Shown here piece by piece: positions 1-8,686 of a stretch of DNA of 64,000 bases; position 1 is the stretch's first letter, and each line of letters opens with the position of its first letter. The stretch lies in contig NZ_CP049867.1 of NCBI RefSeq assembly GCF_011299595.1, positions 2,356,001-2,420,000 on the forward strand, in the 5' to 3' direction. The notes under the pieces are model-generated. The model was not told the origin of the DNA, searched no databases, and saw only the letters and a list, made by a program, of their open reading frames with translations. This DNA comes from Nocardioides sp. HDW12B. GTDB lineage: Bacteria; Actinomycetota; Actinomycetes; Propionibacteriales; Nocardioidaceae. The translations under genes and the position numbers were made by a program.

Positions 1-248
1 ACCTCGGACGGGTCCACGTCGTGCTTGATGGAGAGCTCGCGGCTGGGGATGACGCCCTCGGTCTTGTAACCGATGTCGAGGAGGACCTCGTCGCGGTCCA
101 CCTTGACGATGGTTCCCTCGACGATGTCGCCGTCGTTGAAGTACTTGATCGTCTCGTCGATGGCGGCGAGGAAGTCTGCTTCCGACCCGATGTCGTTGAC
201 CGCGACCTGCGGGGTCTGGGAGTCGGGAAGAGCGAAAGTGCTGGTCAT
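1..248 (-). CDS. rpsA: 30S ribosomal protein S1, N-terminal part (cut by window start)
   Basis: The reverse strand reads from an ATG at 246-248 into MTSTFALPDSQTPQVAVNDI and continues with DGDIVEGTIVKVDRDEVLLD and GYKTEGVIPSRELSI, the typical N-terminus and first S1/OB-fold repeat of bacterial ribosomal protein S1. S1 helps the 30S subunit bind and unfold mRNA. About 82 codons are visible and the other S1 domains lie off the left edge. The gene is divergent from the methyltransferase at 514, and the 265 bp between them should hold both promoters. Family assignment is firm. Confidence 0.93.
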   Translation of the reverse strand, partial: MTSTFALPDSQTPQVAVNDIGSEADFLAAIDETIKYFNDGDIVEGTIVKVDRDEVLLDIGYKTEGVIPSRELSIKHDVDPSE

Positions 249-501
249 AAGGTGATGTGAACCTTCGGGTGGATGGAGTCGAGCGGCACGCGCGAAGCCG
301 TTTTCACTACCGAGGGTCCGTGTCCGCCGGACGGCGCGGGCACAGGCCCGGCCGGGCGACGCAGCAAACGCTGCTGATAGCGAGCGGGAGCCATCTCTGT
401 CCGTGGCGCAGCAGACTCCACACGCGCCTGCCAGGATACGCCGCCCGGCGGGCGCAGGTCCAACCGAGGTCCCCCGGGTTGCCCCGCGGGCGCCGATTGC
501 G

Positions 502-507
502 TACAAG
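502..507 (+). promoter_or_regulatory. possible -10 hexamer for a leaderless methyltransferase mRNA
   Basis: TACAAG lies 6 nt before the GTG at 514 and no Shine-Dalgarno is seen, the same geometry as at 1348, 14969, 22213, 29193, 36317 and 52636. The last base is G rather than the consensus T, so this is the weakest of the set. Confidence 0.35.
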
Positions 508-513
508 TCAGGG

Positions 514-1338
514 GTGACCAGTCTCCCGGAGGGTGTCCATCCGGCCCGCCGGCCCGTGTCCGAGGCGGAGACGCTGCGCGCGAACCGCCGCGAGTGGGAC
601 GCCTACGCCGACGAGTACCAGGCCACCCACGGCGACTTCCTCGGCGACGTCGGCTTCGTGTGGGGGCCCGAGGGCCACCAGGAGGCCGACCTCGGGGTCC
701 TCGGCGACCCCGCCGACCTCGTCGGGTGCGTGGCCCTCGAGATCGGCAGCGGCGCCGGCCAGTGCTCGCGCTGGCTGCGCACCCAGGGAGCGGTCGCGTT
801 CGGTCTCGACGTCAGCGAGCGCCAGCTCCAGCACTCGCGCCGCATCGACGAGGCCACCGGCACCGTGGTGCCCTCCGTGCTCGCGACCGCGAGCCGGCTG
901 CCCTTCGCCGACGCCTGCCTCGACCTCGTCTTCTCCTCGTTCGGGGCGCTGCAGTTCGTCGCCGACGGCGACCAGCTGCTCGCCGAGGTCGCCCGCGTGC
1001 TGCGCCCGGGCGGGCGCTTCGCCTTCTCCGTCACCCACCCCGTGCGCTGGTCGCTGCCCGACGACGACGGGGAGGCCGGCTTCCAGGTCACGAGCTCCTA
1101 CTGGGACCGCACGCCGTACGTCGAGGAGCACGAGGACGGCACCGCGCAGTACGTCGAGCACCACCGCACCCTGGGCGACTGGGTCGCGCTGCTGGCCGGC
1201 GAGGGGTTCGCGCTGACCGCCCTGCACGAGCCGCAGTGGCCCGAGGGTCTGGACCGGATCTGGGGCGGCTGGGGTCCCGCACGCGGGCGGCTGCTGCCCG
1301 GCACGGCGATCTTCGTGGCGCGCCTGCTGCCGTCCTGA
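514..1338 (+). CDS. class I SAM-dependent methyltransferase
   Basis: This is a soluble methyltransferase of about 274 aa with a Rossmann fold. SAM-binding motif I reads ALEIGSGAGQCSRWL, followed by GLDVSERQLQHSRR (acidic strand-2 end), the LPFADACLDLVFSSFG stretch and RVLRPGGRFAFSV, the usual post-motif of the Methyltransf_11 group. The frame is open upstream to 403, but the GTG at 514 is chosen because conserved sequence begins soon after it and a -10-like TACAAG sits 6 nt upstream. The substrate cannot be told from sequence. It is followed after 21 bp by a flippase-like gene with its own -10. Confidence 0.82.
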   Translation: MTSLPEGVHPARRPVSEAETLRANRREWDAYADEYQATHGDFLGDVGFVWGPEGHQEADLGVLGDPADLVGCVALEIGSGAGQCSRWLRTQGAVAFGLDVSERQLQHSRRIDEATGTVVPSVLATASRLPFADACLDLVFSSFGALQFVADGDQLLAEVARVLRPGGRFAFSVTHPVRWSLPDDDGEAGFQVTSSYWDRTPYVEEHEDGTAQYVEHHRTLGDWVALLAGEGFALTALHEPQWPEGLDRIWGGWGPARGRLLPGTAIFVARLLPS

Positions 1339-1347
1339 CCCCGCCCC

Positions 1348-1353
1348 TAGGCT
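1348..1353 (+). promoter_or_regulatory. -10 hexamer TAGGCT, likely leaderless start for the flippase gene
   Basis: TAGGCT is followed by exactly 6 nt (gaggcg) and then ATG 1360. The identical hexamer and spacing recur before 29205, 36329 and 52648. No clear -35 is visible. Confidence 0.5.
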
Positions 1354-1359
1354 GAGGCG

Positions 1360-2634
1360 ATGAGCCGCTCCTGGTCCCCCTCCCGGTTGCTGGCCAGCGG
1401 CGCCTCCATCGCCCTGGCCATCGCCGTGATGAACCTGGCGACCTACGCGTCGACGGTGCTGGCGGCGCGGCTGCTCGGCCCCCGGGAGTACGGCGGGTTC
1501 GCCGCGTTCACGGGCCTGCTGCTCGTCGTCGGGGTGCTCATGCTCGGTCTGCAGACCGCGGGCGCGCGCCGCGTCGCCGCCGACCCCGACCGGGTCGGCC
1601 AGATCGAGGGCATGCTGCTGCGGGTCACCTACCGCTGCGCCTGGGTCGTGCTCGGCATCTGTGCCCTGCTCACCCCGGTCTTCGAGATCGTGCTCGACCT
1701 GCGCAGCTGGGTGACCGCCGCCCTGGTGGCCCTGGTGGTCTGGCCGATGACGGTCGTCGGCGGCGTCTCCGGCATCCTCCAGGGCGAGCGCCGCTGGCCG
1801 CCGCTGGCGCTGCTCTACCTGACCATGGGCCTGTCACGGCTCGTGGCGACGCTGGTCCTGCTGTGGCAGCCGACCGAGACCGTCGCCGCGTTCAGCATGG
1901 TCGTCGGCTTCGCCGTCCCCGCCCTGGTGGGGTGGCTGGCGCTGCGCTCCGGCGCGGTCCGCCGCGACCCGTCGGGCACCGGGGAGCACACCTCGACGTC
2001 GGTGCTGCGCGAGGTCGGCACCAATTCGCACGTGCTGCTGGCGTTCTTCGCGCTGTCCAACGCCGACGTCATCCTCGTGCGCGCGGTCCTCGACAGCCAC
2101 GACGCCGGCCTCTACGCCGGCGGCCTCATCCTGGTGAAGAGCCTGCTGTTCCTGCCCCAGTTCGTGATCGTGGTGGCCTTCCCCTCGCTGGCGACCGCCG
2201 AGGCTCGTCGTACGGCGCTGACGCGGAGCGTCGCCCTCGTGCTGGGCCTCGGGGCCGTGGGCACGGTGGCGGCCTGGGTGCTCAGCAGCGTCGCGCTGGT
2301 CTTCGTCGGCGGTCGCGAGTACGCCGAGATCCAGGACCGGCTGTGGCTCTTCGCGGTGCTCGGCACGGTGCTGTCGACGATCCAGCTGCTCATCTACAGC
2401 GTCGTGGCGCGGCAGTCGCGGCGCACCGTCTACCTGGTGTGGACCGCCCTGGCGCTGCTGGCGCTCGGGGTCAGCCAGGCCACCACGGTGACCGGGACCC
2501 TGGTCGTCGTCACCGCCGTGGACAGCGTGCTGCTCGTGCTGCTGCTGGCCATCAGCTGGTGGCGGCTGCGCGAGGACGACCAGGAGGCGCGGTCTGCGGC
2601 ACGGGCTCGGCCCGAGCCCGCCTCGGCCTCGTAG
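1360..2634 (+). CDS. flippase-like polytopic membrane protein (MATE/Wzx superfamily)
   Basis: This protein of 424 aa has about twelve hydrophobic segments spread over its whole length. The N-terminal GASIALAIAVMNLATYASTV helix followed by AARLLGPREYGGFAAFTG is typical of the polysaccharide-biosynthesis (Wzx/MVF-like) flippase family, which moves lipid-linked sugars across the membrane. No glycosyltransferases flank it, so substrate and role are open. The C-terminus is charged and disordered. It converges on polA with only 6 bp between stop codons, and the GC-rich palindrome at 2603-2619 inside its 3' end may help termination. Confidence 0.75.
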   Translation: MSRSWSPSRLLASGASIALAIAVMNLATYASTVLAARLLGPREYGGFAAFTGLLLVVGVLMLGLQTAGARRVAADPDRVGQIEGMLLRVTYRCAWVVLGICALLTPVFEIVLDLRSWVTAALVALVVWPMTVVGGVSGILQGERRWPPLALLYLTMGLSRLVATLVLLWQPTETVAAFSMVVGFAVPALVGWLALRSGAVRRDPSGTGEHTSTSVLREVGTNSHVLLAFFALSNADVILVRAVLDSHDAGLYAGGLILVKSLLFLPQFVIVVAFPSLATAEARRTALTRSVALVLGLGAVGTVAAWVLSSVALVFVGGREYAEIQDRLWLFAVLGTVLSTIQLLIYSVVARQSRRTVYLVWTALALLALGVSQATTVTGTLVVVTAVDSVLLVLLLAISWWRLREDDQEARSAARARPEPASAS

Positions 2635-2640
2635 CCCGGC

Positions 2641-5331
2641 TCAGTGCGCGGCCTCGTGCCAGCTGTGGCCGGTGCCGACCGAGACGTCGAGGGCGACAGT
2701 GAGGTCGGCGGCGGCCGCCATCTCGCGGCGCACCAGCGTCTCGAGCTGCTCGCGCTCCCCCGGTGCCACCTCGAGCACGAGCTCGTCGTGGACCTGCAGC
2801 AGCATGCGTGAGCCGAGGCCCTCGTCGGCGATCGCGGTGTCGACCTTGAGCATCGCGACCTTGATGATGTCGGCCGCCGAGCCCTGGATGGGGGCGTTGA
2901 GCGCCATCCGCTCGGCCATCTCGCGCCGCTGCCGGTTGTCGCTGGTGAGGTCCGGCAGGTAGCGCCGACGGCCCATGATCGTCTCGGTGAAGCCGGAGCG
3001 GCGCGCCTCCTCGACGATGCCGGCGAGGTAGTCGCGCACGCCGCCGAAGGTCTCGAAGTACTCGTCCATCATGCCGCGGGCCTCGGCCGGCTCGATCTTC
3101 AGCTGCTGCGACAGCCCGTACGCCGACAGCCCGTAGGCCAGGCCGTAGTTCATCGCCTTGATCTTGGCGCGCATCTCGCTGGTCACGTCCGCGGCCTCGA
3201 CGTCGAAGACGCGCGAGGCCGTCGCGGAGTGGAAGTCCATGCCGGACCGGAAGGACTCGATGAGGGCGGCGTCCTCCGAGAGGTGCGCCATGATCCGCAT
3301 CTCGATCTGGCTGTAGTCGGCCGTCATCAGCGACTCGTAGCCCGGGGCGACCACGAACGCCTCACGGATCCGCCGCCCCTCCTCGGTGCGCACCGGGATG
3401 TTCTGCAGGTTCGGGTCGGTGCTGGAGAGCCGGCCGGTGGCGGCGATGAGCTGGTTGAAGGTGGTGTGGATGCGGCCGTCGCCCTGCACGGTCTTGAGCA
3501 GGCCCTCGACGGTCTGGCGCAGCCGGATGACGTCGCGGTGGCGCAGCAGGTGCTGCAGGAACGGGTGCTCGGTCTTCTCGAAGAGCGAGGCCAGCGCGTC
3601 GGCGTCGGTCGTGTAGCCGGTCTTGGTGCGCTTGGTCTTCGGCATGTTCAGCTCGTCGAAGAGCACGACCTGCAGCTGCTTGGGCGAGCCGAGGTTGATC
3701 TCCTTGCCGATGACGTCGTAGGCCTCTTGGGCCGCGGTCCGCACGCCTTCGCCGAATCCGGACTCCAGCTCCTCGAGCCGGTCGGTGTCCACCGCGATGC
3801 CGAGCTGCTCCATCCGGGCCAGCACCGTGACCAGCGGCAGCTCCACGTCGGCCAGCAGGGCGGTGCCGCCGCGCTCGTCGAGCTCGGTGTCGAGGGCCTC
3901 GGCCAGGTCGAGGGTGGCGCGCGCGTGCACGGCCCCGATCTCGGCGTCGCGCGAGTCGCCGACGTCGAGGGTGAGCTGGTCGCCGTCGTCCTCGCCGCCG
4001 GCCTTCAGCTCCCGCTTGAGGTAGCGCAGGGTCAGGTCGGCCAGGTCGTAGGAGCGCTGGTCGGGCCGCGAGAGGTACGCCGACAGCGCGGTGTCGCGGT
4101 CCAGGCCGGCCAGCGTCCACCCGCGGGCCGCCAGGGCAAGCATCGGGCCCTTGGCGTCGTGGAGCACCTTGGGCTGCGCGGGGTCGGCCAGCCAGGAGGC
4201 CAGCGCCGCGTCGTCCTCGGGCGTGATCGACTCCGTCTCGACCCAGACGCTCTGCTCGGCGGTGGCGAGCGCGAGACCGGTGACGTCGCCGCTGCCCGCG
4301 CGCCACACGCCCTTGACGTGGACGCCGACGCGCTCGCCCGTCGTGGCGTGCTCCGTGAGCCAGCCGCCCAGCGCCCCGGGCTCGACCTCGGCCACGCCGA
4401 CCTCGAACCCGTCGCCCTCGATCTCCTCCTCGGAGGTGAGGGTCTCGAACAGACGGTCGCGCAGCACCCGGAACTCCAGGCTGTCGAAGACCTGGTGGAC
4501 CTCGGTGCGGTCCCACGGCTGCACCATGAGGTCGACCGGCTTGAGCGGCAGGTCGAGGTCGCAGACCAGGGCGTTGAGGCGTCGGTTGCGCAGGACGTCG
4601 GTGAGGTGCTCGCGGAGCGACTCGCCCTTCTTGCCGGTGATCTTGTCGGCGTTGGTGATGACGCCGTCGAGGTCGCCGTACTGCTTGATCCAGCGGGCCG
4701 CGAAGCCCGGGCCGACGCCGGGCACCCCGGGCAGGTTGTCGGAGGTCTCGCCCACGATCGCGGCGAGCTCGGGGTACTGATGGGGCGGGACGCCGTAGCG
4801 CTCCTCCACCGCGTCGGGGGTCATGCGCTTCATCTCCGACACCCCGCGCATCGGGTAGATGACGGTCGTGTGCTCGCCGACGAGCTGGAACGAGTCGCGG
4901 TCGCCGGTGCAGATGAGGACCTCGTAGCCCTCGTCGCGCGCCTGCGTCGCGAGCGTGCCGATGACGTCGTCGGCCTCGAAGCCGGGCTTCTCCACGTAGG
5001 GGACGCGCAGCGCGTCGAGCACCTCCTTGATCAGCGACACCTGGCCGTTGAACTCGCTGGGCGACGACGACCGGTTGGCCTTGTACTCGACGTACTCCTC
5101 GGACCGGAAGGTCTGGCGCGAGACGTCGAAGGCCACCGCGAGGTGCGTCGGGGCCTCGTCTCGCAGCACGTTGATGAGCATCGAGGTGAAGCCGTAGACG
5201 GCGTTCGTGTGCTGGCCGGTCGTGGTCGAGAAGTTCTCCACCGGGAGGGCGAAGAACGCCCGGTAGGCCAGCGAGTGGCCGTCGAGGAGCAGCAGCCGGG
5301 GGCGGTCGGCGGGCACGGCGGGAGTCGACAT
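2641..5331 (-). CDS. polA: DNA polymerase I
   Basis: This 896-aa protein has the PolA layout. The N-terminal 5'-nuclease shows DGHSLAYRAFFALP, EADDVIGTLA, CTGDRDSFQLV and GETSDNLPGVPGVG. A middle 3'-5' exonuclease-like domain lacks the metal-binding DxE (the strand reads GVHVKGVW), so proofreading is probably dead, as known for mycobacterial and Taq PolA. The polymerase domain has motif A MTADYSQIEMRIMAHL, the O helix AKIKAMNYGLAYG and motif C LLQVHDELVLEV. The O helix carries Tyr where E. coli has Phe762, a change that relaxes ddNTP discrimination. A TAGCAT sits 7 nt before the ATG, suggesting a leaderless mRNA. It fills in DNA and removes RNA primers in replication and repair. Confidence 0.97.
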   Translation of the reverse strand: MSTPAVPADRPRLLLLDGHSLAYRAFFALPVENFSTTTGQHTNAVYGFTSMLINVLRDEAPTHLAVAFDVSRQTFRSEEYVEYKANRSSSPSEFNGQVSLIKEVLDALRVPYVEKPGFEADDVIGTLATQARDEGYEVLICTGDRDSFQLVGEHTTVIYPMRGVSEMKRMTPDAVEERYGVPPHQYPELAAIVGETSDNLPGVPGVGPGFAARWIKQYGDLDGVITNADKITGKKGESLREHLTDVLRNRRLNALVCDLDLPLKPVDLMVQPWDRTEVHQVFDSLEFRVLRDRLFETLTSEEEIEGDGFEVGVAEVEPGALGGWLTEHATTGERVGVHVKGVWRAGSGDVTGLALATAEQSVWVETESITPEDDAALASWLADPAQPKVLHDAKGPMLALAARGWTLAGLDRDTALSAYLSRPDQRSYDLADLTLRYLKRELKAGGEDDGDQLTLDVGDSRDAEIGAVHARATLDLAEALDTELDERGGTALLADVELPLVTVLARMEQLGIAVDTDRLEELESGFGEGVRTAAQEAYDVIGKEINLGSPKQLQVVLFDELNMPKTKRTKTGYTTDADALASLFEKTEHPFLQHLLRHRDVIRLRQTVEGLLKTVQGDGRIHTTFNQLIAATGRLSSTDPNLQNIPVRTEEGRRIREAFVVAPGYESLMTADYSQIEMRIMAHLSEDAALIESFRSGMDFHSATASRVFDVEAADVTSEMRAKIKAMNYGLAYGLSAYGLSQQLKIEPAEARGMMDEYFETFGGVRDYLAGIVEEARRSGFTETIMGRRRYLPDLTSDNRQRREMAERMALNAPIQGSAADIIKVAMLKVDTAIADEGLGSRMLLQVHDELVLEVAPGEREQLETLVRREMAAAADLTVALDVSVGTGHSWHEAAH

Positions 5332-5373
5332 GCAGGCGATGCTAGTGCGGGTCGGGGACAGGACCCGCCGGGG

Positions 5374-5937
5374 TCACAGGCTGACGTCGCCCGCGCGGAG
5401 CCGACGCTGCGAGCGGCGCATGGCGACGACCTGACCGGTCCGTCGCGTGCCGCGGCTCAGCCCGCGTGGCGCGATGGTCTCCTCGCGCAGCAGCCGCGAG
5501 CGCAGGGCGACCGCGGTGGTGGCGCGGAGCACCCCGACCTGGCCCAGGCCCAGGCGCGCCAGGAAGCGGTTCGTGTCACGGTCGGACGCGGCGGAGCCGG
5601 CGAGCACCGTGCTCAGCCCGCGCTCCTCGGCCCAGCCCAGGGCGGCGTCGAGCAGCCCCGCGCCGACCTCGCCGGCGGCGTGGTCGTCGGCGACCTGGAG
5701 GTGGCTGACGTGCAGCGCGGGCTCGGCGTCCAGCGGGGAGACGTAGGCGACCCGCAGGTAGGCGCAGCCGGCGACCTCGCCCTCGACCTCGGCGACGACC
5801 ACCCGGGTGTCGACCTGCTCGGCGTGGCGGGCGACCGAGCTGGCCACCCGCTCGCTGTCGGCGGTCTCCCAGAGGTCGACCAGCGCGGGGACGTCCTCGC
5901 TCCCGGCCTCACGCACCGTCACCTGGCCACGCGACAC
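5374..5937 (-). CDS. GNAT family N-acetyltransferase
   Basis: About 187 aa starting at GTG 5935-5937 (VSRGQVTVREAGSEDVPAL). The N-terminal strand VTVREAGSEDVPALVDLWE, the ALHVSHLQVADDHAAGEVG region covering strand 4 and the acetyl-CoA loop, and the GLGWAEERG-type helix fit GNAT acyltransferases. The acetyl-CoA P-loop (Q/R-x-x-G-x-G/A) is loose (DDHAAGEVG), so binding may be atypical. The C-terminal 40 residues are basic. The frame stays open far upstream but that part is non-coding in character. Substrate unknown. It is divergent from livH. Confidence 0.72.
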   Translation of the reverse strand: MSRGQVTVREAGSEDVPALVDLWETADSERVASSVARHAEQVDTRVVVAEVEGEVAGCAYLRVAYVSPLDAEPALHVSHLQVADDHAAGEVGAGLLDAALGWAEERGLSTVLAGSAASDRDTNRFLARLGLGQVGVLRATTAVALRSRLLREETIAPRGLSRGTRRTGQVVAMRRSQRRLRAGDVSL

Positions 5938-6265
5938 GGCACACCCCACGTCTTTCCACACGTCGTCCGAACCCGGTCGGGTGGCCGGCTCGGTCCTGCT
6001 CTCCCCCGCTTCTCCCAAACCCGGAGAGGATACCTGCTGCGCTGCGACTTCCCCACCTCGCGGAGCAGAACTGGTACATGCGACCCAGACGGATGAACAG
6101 CGGCCCGGGTCTGCATCGGTTGCGCCGCTGTGTGACAGCCAGGAAACGATTCGCGTGCCGATCTCGCCCCTCGGACGCCGACACCCTAGGGTGATCCACC
6201 AGGACCAGGGGTGGTGATCCACGCCACCCTCGCCTGCACGCGTCCGCCGAGGCCGAAGGAGCCGT
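5938..6265. other. divergent intergenic region between the GNAT gene and livH
   Basis: These 328 bp carry no convincing gene on either strand. It must hold promoters for both neighbours. The livH start has a good Shine-Dalgarno (gaaggag, 6253-6259). TAGGGT at 6187-6192 is a -10-like hexamer on the + strand, but no matching -35 is clear. I see no riboswitch or repeat. Confidence 0.4.
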
Positions 6266-7675
6266 ATGCACGCCCGACACTCTCGGACCGTTGCCACCCT
6301 CGCCGTGTCCGTGATCGTCTCGCTGATGGGCGCGCTGCTGCTGCTGGCCGCCCCGGCGAACGCCGCGGCACCGAGCAGCACCGGTCCCGCGTCGTCCGCC
6401 TCGGCGGGCCCGTGCGTCCTGCCCAAGGCCAGCGACGACGACACGATCTCGATCATCGGCCGCATCTGCGACCGCCGGGAGTCACCGGCAGCGCCCGTCG
6501 AGGGCGTCGAATTCACCGTCGAGGACAGCAGCGGCAACCCCGTGGGCGAGGCCACCTCCGCCGCCGACGGCACCTTCGAGGTCCCGCTGCCGGGCACCTC
6601 GGTGGAGAACCTCGGCAAGGAGTTCGTCGTCCTCATCGACGAGGAGTCCCTGCCGGAGGGTGCCGCCCTCACCAACGGCGAGGACCTCGAGCGGTCGGTG
6701 CGCATCAGCTTCGACAACGACGTGTCGATCACCTTCCCCGTGGGCGAGAACCCCAACAGCGTCTCGGGGAAGATGACCCAGGCGGTGCAGCTGGTGGTCG
6801 GCGGGCTGGTGTTCTCGGTCCTGCTGGCGATGGCGGCGCTCGGCCTGTCGGTCATCTTCGGCACCACCGGCCTGACCAACTTCTCCCACGGTGAGCTCAT
6901 CACGTTCGGCGCGGTGGTCGCCTACGCGGTCGACCAGCTGCCCGGCGCGATCCGCATCGGGGGCGTGAACCTGAGCGTGGTCTTCGCCGTGCTGGCCGCC
7001 TTCATCATCTCGGGCGCCTTCGGCTGGGTGAACGACGCCGCGCTCTGGAAACCGCTGCGTCGCCGCGGCACCGGCGTGATCGCGATGATGATCGTGAGCA
7101 TCGGTCTGTCGATCTTCCTGCGCAACATCTTCCAGTACTTCTCCGGTGCGCAGAGCCGCAACCTCTCGCAGTACACCGCGGTGAACCCCTGGGAGATCGG
7201 CCCCATCCTCATCACCTCGCGCGACGTCATCGTGATCATCGTCGGCGTGCTCGTGCTGGTCGCCACCACCTCGCTGCTGCAGTTCACCCGGCTCGGCAAG
7301 GCCACCCGCGCGGTGGCGGACAACCCGGCACTGTCGGCCTCGACCGGCATCAACGTCGAGCGCGTCATCTCGGTGGTCTGGATCGGCGGCACGGCCCTGG
7401 CCGGGCTCTCCGGTGCGCTGCTGGCCCTCACCCAGGGCTTCGACTACCAGATCGGCTTCAAGATCCTGCTCCTGGTGTTCGCCGCCACCGTCCTCGGCGG
7501 TCTCGGCACCATCTGGGGCGCGATCATCGGCGCCTTCTTCGTCGGCATCTTCACCGAGCTCACGACGCTGTTCGTGCCGGCCGAGTTCAAGTTCGTGGGC
7601 GCGCTGCTGGTGCTCATCATCGTGCTGCTCATACGACCGCAGGGACTGCTGGGCAAAGCCCAGCGGGTCGGCTGA
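6266..7675 (+). CDS. livH: branched-chain amino acid ABC transporter permease (LivH type) with an added N-terminal ectodomain
   Basis: The protein has 469 aa. Residues 1-35 are a signal peptide (TLAVSVIVSLMGALLLLAAP then ANA|AAP). Residues about 45-165 are a secreted beta-rich domain with GRICDRRESPAAPVEGVEFT and AADGTFEVPLPG, resembling carboxypeptidase-regulatory/CNA-B-like folds. From about 170 on it is an ordinary LivH permease with eight membrane segments, including LGLSVIFGTTGLTNFSHGEL and the KATRAVADNPALSASTGINV EAA-like loop. Usual LivH proteins are near 300 aa, so the first 170 residues are an addition. It leads a livHMGF operon (12 bp to livM). The pair imports branched-chain amino acids or amides across the membrane. 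Confidence 0.88.
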   Translation: MHARHSRTVATLAVSVIVSLMGALLLLAAPANAAAPSSTGPASSASAGPCVLPKASDDDTISIIGRICDRRESPAAPVEGVEFTVEDSSGNPVGEATSAADGTFEVPLPGTSVENLGKEFVVLIDEESLPEGAALTNGEDLERSVRISFDNDVSITFPVGENPNSVSGKMTQAVQLVVGGLVFSVLLAMAALGLSVIFGTTGLTNFSHGELITFGAVVAYAVDQLPGAIRIGGVNLSVVFAVLAAFIISGAFGWVNDAALWKPLRRRGTGVIAMMIVSIGLSIFLRNIFQYFSGAQSRNLSQYTAVNPWEIGPILITSRDVIVIIVGVLVLVATTSLLQFTRLGKATRAVADNPALSASTGINVERVISVVWIGGTALAGLSGALLALTQGFDYQIGFKILLLVFAATVLGGLGTIWGAIIGAFFVGIFTELTTLFVPAEFKFVGALLVLIIVLLIRPQGLLGKAQRVG

Positions 7676-7687
7676 GGAAGGAAACCC

Positions 7688-8686
7688 ATGGACCTCCAAC
7701 AGATCCTCAGCCTGTCGCTGCAGCAGGCCCTCGGCCCCACCGCGGTGATCTACGCGCTCGCGGCCATCGGCCTCAACGTCCACTTCGGCTACACCGGACT
7801 GCTGAACTTCGGCCAGGCCGGCTTCATGATGGTCGCCGGCTACGCCTTCGTCTCCGTCTCCGTCATCTGGAGCGGCAACCTCTGGCTCGGCATCCCCATC
7901 GCCTTCGTGCTTACGATCGTCCTCGCGCTCCTGCTGGGTGTGCCGACGCTGCGGCTGCGCGCCGACTACCTGGCGATCGTCACGATCGCGGCGGCCGAGA
8001 TCATCCGGCAGACGATCAGCGCGGCCAGCTTCTCCGAGACCTTCGGCGGCCAGGACGGCGTCACCGGCTTCATCACGCCGTTCCGCGACCTCAACCCGTT
8101 CAGCGGGACGATCGGCATCGAGGGCCTCGTGCAGTGGCGGGCCTACGACTTCTGGGTCATGACGGTCGGGTGGCTGCTGGTCGCCCTGTGCTGCCTCATC
8201 GTGTGGGCCCTCATGCGCAGCCCGTGGGGACGCGTGCTGAAGTCGATCCGCGAGGACGAGAACGCCGTGCGCTCGCTGGGCAAGAACGTCTACTCCTACA
8301 AGATGCAGTCCCTGGTCATCGGCGGCATGTTCGGCGGTCTGGCCGGCATCATGACCGCGCTGCGGTCCGCCTCCATCGGTCCGTCGTTCTTCGCCACCGA
8401 CGTCACCTTCTTCGCCTACACCGTGCTGCTCATCGGTGGCGCGGCGCGCGTGCTCGGACCGGTCGTCGGCTCGATCATCTTCTGGTTCCTCATCACCGCC
8501 CTGGGCGTCTTCTTCGCCCAGGCCACCTCGGGCGCCGACCCGCTCATCCCGGCCTCGATCATGACCAACACCCAGGCCAGCCTGATGCGCTTCATCTTCC
8601 TGGGCCTGGGACTGATGCTCTTGATGATCTTCCGACCACAAGGGATCTTCGGAGACCGAAGGGAGCTGGCCCTCGATGCCCGCTGA
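7688..8686 (+). CDS. livM: branched-chain amino acid ABC transporter permease
   Basis: A 332-aa polytopic protein of the LivM family, the second permease of the importer. It shows ALAAIGLNVHFGYTGLLNFG near the N-terminus, VPTLRLRADYLAIVTIAAAE, and the cytoplasmic coupling loop SPWGRVLKSIREDENAVRSL. It begins 12 bp after livH behind ggaaggaaac and its stop overlaps the livG start by 11 bp, so the four genes should be one transcript. Length and topology fit the family. Confidence 0.93.
   Translation: MDLQQILSLSLQQALGPTAVIYALAAIGLNVHFGYTGLLNFGQAGFMMVAGYAFVSVSVIWSGNLWLGIPIAFVLTIVLALLLGVPTLRLRADYLAIVTIAAAEIIRQTISAASFSETFGGQDGVTGFITPFRDLNPFSGTIGIEGLVQWRAYDFWVMTVGWLLVALCCLIVWALMRSPWGRVLKSIREDENAVRSLGKNVYSYKMQSLVIGGMFGGLAGIMTALRSASIGPSFFATDVTFFAYTVLLIGGAARVLGPVVGSIIFWFLITALGVFFAQATSGADPLIPASIMTNTQASLMRFIFLGLGLMLLMIFRPQGIFGDRRELALDAR

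Noticed and set aside
3229-6096. Long + strand open frame over polA and the GNAT gene
   Set aside because: Same high-GC artefact; polA is unmistakable on the other strand.
5938-6903. N-terminal extension of the GNAT frame through the livH promoter and coding region
   Set aside because: It is antisense to livH and lacks domain sequence; the GTG at 5937 gives a normal-sized acetyltransferase.
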